A stretch of DNA of 64,000 nucleotides. Origin: CAYNRG01 sp964399545. Its GTDB lineage: Bacteria > Bacillota_I > Bacilli_A > Erysipelotrichales > Erysipelotrichaceae. Position 1 is the stretch's first letter. Each line of letters starts with the position of its first letter. Below the pieces are notes generated by a model. It was not told the origin of the DNA. It searched no databases and saw only the letters and a program-made list of their open reading frames with translations. Positions 57,596 to 64,000 of the stretch are shown here, piece after piece. The stretch lies in assembly GCA_964399545.1 (NCBI GenBank), contig CAYNRG010000002.1:62001-126000 (forward strand). Reading direction: 5' to 3'. Both the position numbers and the translations under genes were made by a program.

Positions 57596-57629
57596 ATAAA
57601 AATGATGACAAATACTTTTTGTCATCATT
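57596..57629 (-). terminator. Terminator of the MalY-type gene
   Basis: Stem AATGATGACAAA with TTTGTCATCATT and a 5-base loop; T-rich on the minus strand (TTTTTATT). Confidence 0.75.
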
Positions 57630-57668
57630 CTATGAATTCATATAGAAGCTAAAAAAGATATTTTTATC

Positions 57669-58865
57669 CTAAAGGCCTTCAAATTCTTTAGCGATACGAA
57701 TAAGTGCTTCCTGAATTAGGGGGCGTGGTGAAGATAAGCAGATACGTTCAAATCCTTGACCTTTATCTGGATCAAAAAGAGTTCCACTTTCTAAAATAAC
57801 ATTCGCATTAACATAAATTTTTTTGCGTAGTTCTTCAGGACTTAGGCCATATTTATTAAAGTCCATCCAAAGGGTATAGGTTCCTTCAGGACGTACACAC
57901 TTTACTTTTGGTAAGTGTATGTTTAAAAAGTCCATAACCCAATCAATAGTTTCATCAAAATAAACTTTGAGTTCTTCTAACCATTCTTCACCAGCTTCAC
58001 TATAGGCAGCGATAACAGCCGCCATTGTAAAAGGAGAAATACTACGAGATCGCAGTTCTGTTGTGAAAGCTTTTTTGATTTCAGGATTTTTAATGATGAT
58101 ATTTGTAGCTCGAAGACCAGCAACATTAAAGGTCTTGTTGATGGCAGTACAACTAATAATATGATCAGCACTTTCACTACATAGTTCAATTGGTGTAAAG
58201 GATTGATCTTTTCGAATTAAGTCACCATGAATTTCATCGGCAACAATAAGGACACCATTCTCTTTACAGATGCGTGATAATTTAGATAAAGTATCTTTAT
58301 CAAAAATTCGTCCTGTTGGATTATGAGGGTTGCACAAGAAAAACAATTTAGTTTCCGCTTTCTTTGCAAGCTCCTCAAACTCAGCCAAGTTGATGGAGTA
58401 GTATCCGTCATCATCTTTTATCATTTGGTTATTCGCAACGATACGATTACTTTCTTCAATGACTCTTGTAAATGGTCCGTAGACTGGACGTTGAATAATA
58501 ATGGCATCCCCTGGATTAGTATAAGCGCGAATAGCGATACGCAGTGCATGAACAGTTCCTGGACAATTAATAATTTCTTCATGGCGCACATCCCAGTTGT
58601 GACGCTTTTTAAGCCATTTGACGATAGAGTCAAAATAGTCAAAGGTTGGTTGAGTATATCCATAGATGCGATGATCCACTGTTTTATGCAAAGCCTCTAC
58701 AATACAAGGGGGAACGGCAATATCCATATCGGCAGTAAAAAGTGGTAAGGTATTTTCATCAAACCTTTCTGCTAAACCAGTGGTTTTTAGAAAATCACCG
58801 TGATCCCATTTGGTGGAGCCTGTATTTCTTCGGTTAACAATTTCATCAAAATTATACTTCATCAT
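57669..58865 (-). CDS. MalY/PatB-type aminotransferase (cystathionine beta-lyase)
   Basis: PLP enzyme of 398 residues. It starts FDEIVNRRNTGSTKWDHGDF, typical of MalY/PatB. CNPHNPTGRIFD near residue 180 and ADEIHGDL near 215 line the cofactor site, and the PLP lysine is in AINKTFNVAGLRATN near 250. GTYTLWMDFNKYGLS near 335 and the ICLSSPRP Arg near 385 are also conserved. The enzyme can cut cystathionine or cysteine (beta-lyase); its true substrate is not shown by the sequence. AAGGAGAAG precedes an ATGATG start. Single gene. Confidence 0.92.
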   Translation of the reverse strand: MMKYNFDEIVNRRNTGSTKWDHGDFLKTTGLAERFDENTLPLFTADMDIAVPPCIVEALHKTVDHRIYGYTQPTFDYFDSIVKWLKKRHNWDVRHEEIINCPGTVHALRIAIRAYTNPGDAIIIQRPVYGPFTRVIEESNRIVANNQMIKDDDGYYSINLAEFEELAKKAETKLFFLCNPHNPTGRIFDKDTLSKLSRICKENGVLIVADEIHGDLIRKDQSFTPIELCSESADHIISCTAINKTFNVAGLRATNIIIKNPEIKKAFTTELRSRSISPFTMAAVIAAYSEAGEEWLEELKVYFDETIDWVMDFLNIHLPKVKCVRPEGTYTLWMDFNKYGLSPEELRKKIYVNANVILESGTLFDPDKGQGFERICLSSPRPLIQEALIRIAKEFEGL

Positions 58866-59040
58866 CTTCTCCTTCGTTTAGCTAGATTAATCTAATAGGT
58901 CTTTCTTATAAAATTTAGAAAGGTAAAAGTTAATACTACTATATGATGTTATTTTCACATAAATAGTTGTTTTTTTCAAATTAAATTAAAGAGAAAAGAA
59001 AAGAGCTAAAATTTTTCAAGGTAGCTTGTTCTAGATAAAG

Positions 59041-59049
59041 TGGTATAAT
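59041..59049 (+). promoter_or_regulatory. Extended -10 promoter before the HAD gene
   Basis: TGGTATAAT, 20 bp before the ATG at 59069. No convincing -35. Confidence 0.5.
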
Positions 59050-59068
59050 GATTAAAGAGGTGATGGAA

Positions 59069-59893
59069 ATGAAATTAATTTTTATTGATATTGATGGAAC
59101 ACTACATAGCCACAAGTTAAAAAAAATACCTGAATCTGCACTAGAAGCAATGAGACTTGCGAAAGCAAAAGGGCATAAGTTAGTGATTTGTACAGGAAGA
59201 GCACTTGCTTCATGTAAACAATTTTTTGATTTAGATGTAGATGGTTTTATTTTTGGAGCAGGATCAGTTATTTATGTAGAGAAGAAACGAATATACAGTC
59301 ACTCGTTTACAGAGAAACAAGTGGACCAAATAATTCAACTTGCGAAAGATTGTCATTTAGGTATTTGCTTAGAGGCAGATGCAGGAGCCTATTATAATAA
59401 AAAAGGCGAAGAAAATATTTATGCATACTTTGAAAAGCATGCAACCGCAGAGAAAACTGTAGAAACTTTATTGATAGATCATGGTTATTATCCTATTGAA
59501 TATCGTGATTTAAGAGATCCAATATATAAAATTTGTATTTATGGAGATAAAGCAGATAACTTTAAAAAATTTAGTGATGGGCTAAGTGATGACTTCCATG
59601 GAATTATGATGAATCATGAAGTCGATCAATTACGACTAGGGATGGAGTTAACTTTGAAAGGAGTTAATAAATCAACAGGAGCAAATAAAATTTGTGAGTA
59701 TTATCAAAAAACTTTAGATGATGCAATTGCTCTAGGAGATAGCTTAAATGACTTTGAGATTATTCGTGATTGTGGTATTGGTATAGCAATGGGGAATGGT
59801 CATGCAGACCTAAAAGCGATTGCGGACTATGTAACCGCAGATGCAGCAGAGGATGGATTTTACAAGGCGTTCAAGCATTATAATTTGATTTAA
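59069..59893 (+). CDS. HAD family phosphatase, Cof type
   Basis: 274-residue sugar-phosphatase-like protein. Motif I is FIDIDGTLHS at the start (nucleophile and acid/base Asp). Motif II is ICTGRA near residue 48. Motif III Lys is in the GVNKSTGANKI region near 205, and motif IV is ALGDSLNDFEII near 230. The C2B cap domain lies between (residues 80-190), as in Cof proteins, which dephosphorylate sugar phosphates or flavin and PLP intermediates. I chose the start at 59069 because GAGGTG lies 8 bp before; earlier in-frame starts lack one. Substrate unknown. Confidence 0.88.
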   Translation: MKLIFIDIDGTLHSHKLKKIPESALEAMRLAKAKGHKLVICTGRALASCKQFFDLDVDGFIFGAGSVIYVEKKRIYSHSFTEKQVDQIIQLAKDCHLGICLEADAGAYYNKKGEENIYAYFEKHATAEKTVETLLIDHGYYPIEYRDLRDPIYKICIYGDKADNFKKFSDGLSDDFHGIMMNHEVDQLRLGMELTLKGVNKSTGANKICEYYQKTLDDAIALGDSLNDFEIIRDCGIGIAMGNGHADLKAIADYVTADAAEDGFYKAFKHYNLI

Positions 59894-59917
59894 ATACAGG
59901 AGATAATAAAATACTGT

Positions 59918-59955
59918 TAAAAGCGGATGAGCTAAGGCCATTCGCTTTTAAATTT
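59918..59955 (+). terminator. Terminator of the HAD gene
   Basis: Stem TAAAAGCGGATG with CATTCGCTTTTA, one mismatch, then AAATTTT. Confidence 0.7.
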
Positions 59956-60057
59956 TATATTTATCAATAATATCTATAAATAAAGTGCGTAGAGTTTGAT
60001 ATTTTATTTTAAATAATATATAATTTTTAAATAAAGTAATTAAAAGGGGGTGGAATA

Positions 60058-60603
60058 GTGAAAGGGAGAGGAATTATTAAATTATTTTCTGTATTTGTTG
60101 TGATAGCAGCAGGACTTTATTTCAATTTTTTCGGATTAACAGGGAAAATGAAACAAGCTAGTGCAAAATTAGAGAAAAGAATGATGTCTGGTGACTGGAG
60201 TTATATTTATTTTAAAATGGATGATGCAGGTAGTGATTGGATAGAATATGTACATGATGAAGGAGTTTATCGAGTGTACAAAGATGGAGAATTAGATAGA
60301 GAAATACCAAAAGATACAGTTCCTTTTGATAAAATCTATAGAGATATAAGTAGTGCAATGGAAGTTGCAAATAAATCGGACACTACAGGTATTGATAAGG
60401 TGACAATTATTGAAGGAGAAACGCTCTCAGTAGATGGATATGAGTTTAGTGGACAGTGGTATAAAGTTGTAATTTTCAGTGGTTGCCAAACTGCCAGGTG
60501 CAAAATGAGAGGGATTAGTAGTAATGAAAAGTATGAGGTGTATATTAAAACAGATGGTCAAGGATATATCAGTTCATCTGGTGGAGTCTATATAGTAAAG
60601 TAA
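60058..60603 (+). CDS. Hypothetical secreted or anchored protein
   Basis: 181-residue protein, not recognised. One hydrophobic helix at the N-terminus (IIKLFSVFVVIAAGLYFNFF) acts as signal anchor. The rest is soluble: a basic stretch (KMKQASAKLEKRMMSG), then a beta-rich domain with a CQTARCKMRG pair of cysteines near residue 143. GTG start with AAAGGGGG upstream. It may be in an operon with the lipoprotein 69 bp downstream. Confidence 0.65.
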   Translation: MKGRGIIKLFSVFVVIAAGLYFNFFGLTGKMKQASAKLEKRMMSGDWSYIYFKMDDAGSDWIEYVHDEGVYRVYKDGELDREIPKDTVPFDKIYRDISSAMEVANKSDTTGIDKVTIIEGETLSVDGYEFSGQWYKVVIFSGCQTARCKMRGISSNEKYEVYIKTDGQGYISSSGGVYIVK

Positions 60604-60672
60604 TTTACTTTTAGATAGGTAGAAATTTAGTCTAGCGAATAAGAACAAATATCATAAAAGGAGGAAAGAAAA

Positions 60673-61479
60673 GTGAAAAAAATTATGGTAGTTTTAAGTT
60701 TATTATTAGTTTTATCGGGGTGTAGTGCCATCGATAAAATGACAGGAGGAGGATTTAGTTACGATAAGTTATCGTTAAGTGTAGTAAATCCTAGAACAGC
60801 AGAATCAGGTTTAAAAGAAGGAGCTTCAGTGGAATTTGTTGCGGTTGTTTCAAGTGAAATTCAGGAATTGGAAATTGATGGAGAAATCCATGACTATATT
60901 TTAGTAAATATAGCAAGAAGCAAAAGAGAATTTTTTGTCGAAGTAAGCCAAATCTCAGAAACCTATGAAATCGGAGAATTTGTTAAAATCACAGGGAAAA
61001 GAGAGGGTTATTTATTTTCAGGTGATGATGAGTTCTTAAATATTGTTGCTAGTGGAATGGAGAAAGTTACACCAGAAGATCTTTCTGTGAAAAATGGACC
61101 ATGCGAAAATATTGAAGGGGTAGGAACCTTTACTTTTAAAGAGGCAGCATTTACAAAATTCACGCAAGAAAATGATACGGTTGTAGTTTATTATGATTTT
61201 GAAGTTAGTGAAGATGCAGGTTATGATAGATTACCTTTACTAAACTTTGAATACTTCCTAATTCAAGGAGGAGAATTGTTGGAATCAACAATGCTAGTTT
61301 CAAATAATAAAAATGAAAATGCAGGTAAGGATAATAATGGTGTAGCTCCTGGAACAAAAAGATTACTGTATACAGGGCTTAGATCAGTTAACTCATCAAA
61401 TGATCTGAATATTATAGGATATGATGATGAATTTAACAAAATTTGTGATGTAGACTTAACAATTGAACCAGCTCAATAA
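60673..61479 (+). CDS. Hypothetical lipoprotein
   Basis: 268-residue lipoprotein with signal MKKIMVVLSLLLVLSGCSAI. The mature part shows an OB-like first half (VEFVAVVSSEIQELEIDGEI, then VKITGKREGY) and a beta-sandwich second half (TVVVYYDFEVSEDAGYDRLP) like proteins grouped under DUF5067, a tentative match. No catalytic motif. GTG start with GGAGGAAAG upstream. The preceding gene also encodes an exported protein; they may act together at the surface. Confidence 0.7.
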   Translation: MKKIMVVLSLLLVLSGCSAIDKMTGGGFSYDKLSLSVVNPRTAESGLKEGASVEFVAVVSSEIQELEIDGEIHDYILVNIARSKREFFVEVSQISETYEIGEFVKITGKREGYLFSGDDEFLNIVASGMEKVTPEDLSVKNGPCENIEGVGTFTFKEAAFTKFTQENDTVVVYYDFEVSEDAGYDRLPLLNFEYFLIQGGELLESTMLVSNNKNENAGKDNNGVAPGTKRLLYTGLRSVNSSNDLNIIGYDDEFNKICDVDLTIEPAQ

Positions 61480-61569
61480 ATAGAGGTTCTGAAGTAGAGT
61501 TAAGAGGGTACTATAAGTATCCAAAGCTGCAAGAAATGAATGAATATAGATAACGAGAAAAAGACTGTC

Positions 61570-61633
61570 AGATCCCCCTAGAGGAGACAACTAAAATATA
61601 TAAAGTTGTGTCTGCGAAAGGTGGGATCTTTTC
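61570..61633 (+). terminator. Long two-tier hairpin after the lipoprotein gene
   Basis: Outer stem AGATCCC (61570-61576) with GGGATCT (61623-61629) and an inner stem AGACAACT with AGTTGTGTCT, then TTTTC. It probably acts as a terminator; the inner stem makes it larger than usual. The 312-bp gap to the next gene holds this and the minus-strand hairpin, nothing else seen. Confidence 0.5.
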
Positions 61634-61676
61634 TTATGGGAATAAAAAACTTTATTTAAGCATCATCATATAAGAA

Positions 61677-61706
61677 AAGACGATCTACCTTAATTGATAA
61701 ATCGTC
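61677..61706 (-). terminator. Terminator of the PRD regulator gene
   Basis: Stem GACGAT with ATCGTC around a 16-base loop, then TTTTCTTA on the minus strand. Weak but well placed. Confidence 0.45.
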
Positions 61707-61791
61707 CATATGAATTTTAGATATTTCAACTGTTTACTTGACAGAGGGTAAATCAAAATCAACATCTTTTCCTTTTTATAATTGGCTAAAA

Positions 61792-63297
61792 TTACAAAAA
61801 GAATTGATCCTTTTTGTCTTGAAGAAGTTCAAAGAGATTGCGATAGAGGAGCTGAATAAATTCATCATTGAAAAGTGGTGGAGCAAGTAGTGTTGGCTTT
61901 TTAAGGTGGGGCAAGGATTTATTACTAATGATAAAATCAATATCTTCTTCTCTATAATCAGCAATTGTTTCATCTGTGACTATTTGAACGTAAGAGAAAT
62001 GGTTAGCTAGTAAGGTAAGGTTATAATCATCTTCAAACAAGTAATTTTCTGAAATGTAGTAACAAGTTAAACGATGAGTTGATCTTTCTTTTAACGTAGC
62101 TAAAAGTAGAGTTAATGAGGCAAGGCCAGAGGGGGTTAATTCTTTTCTGACTTTTTCTTTCATAATTGGATTTAATTGACAAGCGAGTGAAAAAAGTTGA
62201 GGATAATTTTTCTGTATTTCTTTCTCTAAAGGATTATATAAGTCAAATTCAAAGTTTGATTTTTGCATGACCTTTTCTAAAAAAGGGAATAGTTTAAGTT
62301 TAAAGAAATGATGATCAAAAGATTGAATGTTTCTTTGTAAAAGTTGTTCATAGTCATTAATAACTTCTAGAAGAAGTTGCGAGTTACTGGATTCCGAAAA
62401 GGCGAGTGGATAAGAAGGAATAAAACTAGAAGATATAAAGGCTGCTAGATAGGAGATTTCTGATTCTGTAAAAGACAAAGAAAATTTTTTCTCTAACTGT
62501 AATTGATGTTCTTGGATAAATTGAAGGATTTTTTTGTTTTTTATTTTTTGAGAAATTTCTTTATTTAGGCTGACTGTTTGATTTTTTTTAATGAAAGAAA
62601 AAGAGATTAAGAATAAGGTGATTAAATGTTCTAACTCAGGTGTATTTATTTTGATTGATGCAAAGTTAGAACAGCGCATGAGAAAGGAGCTTAAAGTACT
62701 TCGATAGTGAGACGAAGTATCATCAAAAAGATAGTTTAGATAGAGAGGAAGGTTCGGGTAAGATTGATACTCATCGAGGTTTTCATTTTGCATTTCTTCA
62801 GCCCAATCTAAAAGGCAACGTCTTCTTCTTTTTTCTCCACAAAGAAGGAAGATACCCTCTTTTCTTGAACGAGTTAACTGGATTTCATAAAGAGAGAAGA
62901 AAGAATTGATTTCTTTTAAGTCTCGATAAATACTAGGGCGCGTGATATAGAGTAGTCGCTCTAAATCGCTCATACGACAAGGTTTTTGAGAAGTTAGAAG
63001 ATGAAAGATAAGGATATTCTTTCGAATTCTAGAAGGAAGTTGATGGGTGTCATGAATGTTTTTTATGCATTCTTGATAGCACCGCAAGATATTTTTTTGA
63101 GATCCACGAAGTTGAATCCCAATACCGGATTGTTTTTCTAAGGTAATTTGATAGAGTGCTAAGAAATCTTCAATTTGAGGCATTTGGTTACGAATAGATT
63201 TCTGAGAAAATTGAAGTTGATCAGAAATTTTTTTATAGGTGAAAATTCCTTTTTCAAGAAGAATCGCGCGTGTGATAAAATGAGGGTTAATTTTCAT
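61792..63297 (-). CDS. PRD-containing transcriptional regulator (BglG/MtlR-like)
   Basis: 501-residue regulator. It starts NPHFITRAILLEKGIFTYKK, with HTH units near 18-45 and again near 105-135 (MSDLERLLYITRPSIYRDLK). PRD-like helical regions cover about 170-390, and a shortened EIIB-like segment, with LANHFSYVQIVTDETIADYR, ends the protein. There is no EIIA domain, so it is shorter than LicR/MtlR. It is divergent from a PTS EIIC gene and likely controls it; two inverted repeats lie between them. GGAGGACC precedes the ATG. Confidence 0.78.
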   Translation of the reverse strand: MKINPHFITRAILLEKGIFTYKKISDQLQFSQKSIRNQMPQIEDFLALYQITLEKQSGIGIQLRGSQKNILRCYQECIKNIHDTHQLPSRIRKNILIFHLLTSQKPCRMSDLERLLYITRPSIYRDLKEINSFFSLYEIQLTRSRKEGIFLLCGEKRRRRCLLDWAEEMQNENLDEYQSYPNLPLYLNYLFDDTSSHYRSTLSSFLMRCSNFASIKINTPELEHLITLFLISFSFIKKNQTVSLNKEISQKIKNKKILQFIQEHQLQLEKKFSLSFTESEISYLAAFISSSFIPSYPLAFSESSNSQLLLEVINDYEQLLQRNIQSFDHHFFKLKLFPFLEKVMQKSNFEFDLYNPLEKEIQKNYPQLFSLACQLNPIMKEKVRKELTPSGLASLTLLLATLKERSTHRLTCYYISENYLFEDDYNLTLLANHFSYVQIVTDETIADYREEDIDFIISNKSLPHLKKPTLLAPPLFNDEFIQLLYRNLFELLQDKKDQFFL

Positions 63298-63314
63298 AGA
63301 AGGGGTCCTCCATT

Positions 63315-63420
63315 AGGTATCAAGTTACCTTTATCATATGCTATTTTGTATAAAATTACCACAACTTTATGTTAAGTCTTAAATAGGGAGAAAGCTCCTT
63401 TTTTTGGTACCTTTAAGGTA
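63315..63420. promoter_or_regulatory. Candidate operators between PRD regulator and EIIC gene
   Basis: AGGTA-N6-TACCT (63315-63330) overlaps the -35 side of a TATAAA box (63349-63354), and TACCTTTAAGGTA (63408-63420) lies just before the EIIC ribosome-binding site. Both share TACCTTTA. Between them GGGAG-AAA-GCTCC and seven T look like a small terminator, so leader control is possible too. Confidence 0.5.
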
Positions 63421-63438
63421 TAAATAAGGAGGAATATT

Positions 63439-64000
63439 ATGAAGAATATTCAGGAGAAGCTCCAAGCATTTGCTGGAGCGATGATGGTTCCAATCATTTT
63501 ATTTGTGTTGGTTGGTTTTTATGTGGGGATTGGAAGTGCATTTACAAATTATATTCTACAAGGAGAGGGATTTGTTAAAGCGCTTTTTGGTATGTTCGCT
63601 TCGATGGGGTTTATGTTCATGAACTATTTACCACTATGGTTTGCAGTGGGAATTTCTTTCACTTTAGCGAAGAAAGAAAAAGGGTGGGCCGCTTTTTCAG
63701 GGTTAATCTTATTTATGAGTTATATCACTTGTGTTGGAGCTTATGCAGCATATCAAGGTTGGACAGCGGATACAGTAACGATAGAGAATTTAATATCTTT
63801 GGGATATAGCGAAATAGAAGCAATGAACTTTAATGCATTATGGGGAAGTGTTGCAGGAAAGTTCACATTTGATATGGGAATTTTTAGTGGAATTTTATCA
63901 GGTTTGGTAGCAAGTTGGATCCATAATCGATTTTATAAAACAACGTTTAAACCGATGTTTGCTTTTTTCCAAGGGACAAAATGGGTGGTTATTCTAGTAA
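63439..64000 (+). CDS. PTS enzyme IIC, glucose/maltose family, N-terminal part
   Basis: The first 187 codons lie in the window; the frame stays open to the edge. It starts MKNIQEKLQAFAGAMMVPII with helices following, and LPLWFAVGISFTLAKKEKGW near residue 60 is typical of the PtsG/MalX-type EIIC. AAGGAGG lies 7 bases upstream. It is divergent from a PRD regulator that probably controls it. Substrate unknown without the C-terminal part; an alpha-glucoside is possible. Confidence 0.85.
   Translation, partial: MKNIQEKLQAFAGAMMVPIILFVLVGFYVGIGSAFTNYILQGEGFVKALFGMFASMGFMFMNYLPLWFAVGISFTLAKKEKGWAAFSGLILFMSYITCVGAYAAYQGWTADTVTIENLISLGYSEIEAMNFNALWGSVAGKFTFDMGIFSGILSGLVASWIHNRFYKTTFKPMFAFFQGTKWVVILV

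Noticed and set aside
58323..58748. Plus-strand 141-residue frame opposite the MalY-type gene
   Set aside because: Lies fully antisense to a gene with all catalytic motifs; no RBS or recognisable domain.
1..64000. tRNA, rRNA, prophage or transposase genes
   Set aside because: I looked for T-loop sequences, rRNA motifs, integrase or transposase proteins and found none; a covariance search would be needed to be sure.

Overview
The window is a low-GC bacterial chromosome segment that carries the replication origin. The gene set (gyrA, gyrB, recF, a yaaA-type S4 gene, dnaN and dnaA on one side of oriC; jag, yidC, rnpA and rpmH on the other), strong AGGAGG ribosome-binding sites, phosphotransferase systems and lipoprotein signal peptides point to the Bacillota. 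Secreted flavin reductases, a mucin-type glycosidase and a galacto-N-biose phosphorylase suggest a host-associated anaerobe. A member of the Erysipelotrichia is my best guess, but this is inference from gene content. I saw no tRNA, rRNA, transposase or CRISPR array.

Layout. 1-6.2 kb: replication genes on the minus strand, running away from oriC. 4.7-4.83 and 6.2-6.6 kb: two clusters of DnaA boxes flanking dnaA (bipartite origin). 6.7-8.8 kb: the rpmH-rnpA-yidC-jag block, reading toward dnaA rather than divergent from it. 9-16 kb: a DUF1904 gene, two overlapping family 2 glycosyltransferases, an unknown gene, a membrane acyltransferase and a YfhO-type protein, probably for surface polymers. 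16-19.3 kb: a secreted flavoprotein and a self-regulated ferredoxin / NapH-like / ArsR operon. 20-23.3 kb: an unusual Hsp70 with a membrane-anchored J-like partner. 23.5-36.3 kb: gpmI, a pyrimidine-dimer glycosylase, a second secreted fumarate-reductase-like flavoprotein, a C39-like lipoprotein, then tcdA, miaA, mutL and mutS. Two tandem small-RNA units lie between mutS and mutL. 36.6-41.8 kb: a complete beta-glucoside PTS operon with its LicR-type regulator. 41.9-57.5 kb: a mucin O-glycan (galacto-N-biose) locus. 57.7-64 kb: a MalY-type aminotransferase, a HAD phosphatase, two secreted proteins of unknown function, and a PRD regulator divergent from a PTS EIIC gene cut by the window edge.

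How the genes work together. In the mucin locus a giant GH101 endo-alpha-N-acetylgalactosaminidase would release Gal-beta-1,3-GalNAc from O-glycans at the cell surface. A sulfatase would remove sulfate, an ABC importer without its own ATPase would take up the disaccharide, and a GH112 phosphorylase would split it. The promoters of the importer operon and of the GH101 gene share one architecture: a TAGCAAT-type direct repeat with exactly 21 bp between copies, then a TATACT box exactly 37 bp from the second copy. Neither has a good -35 box, which fits one activator, most likely the AraC-type protein encoded beside them. The tandem small RNAs are supported by base-pair covariation between the two copies and expose C-rich loops able in principle to pair with Shine-Dalgarno sequences.
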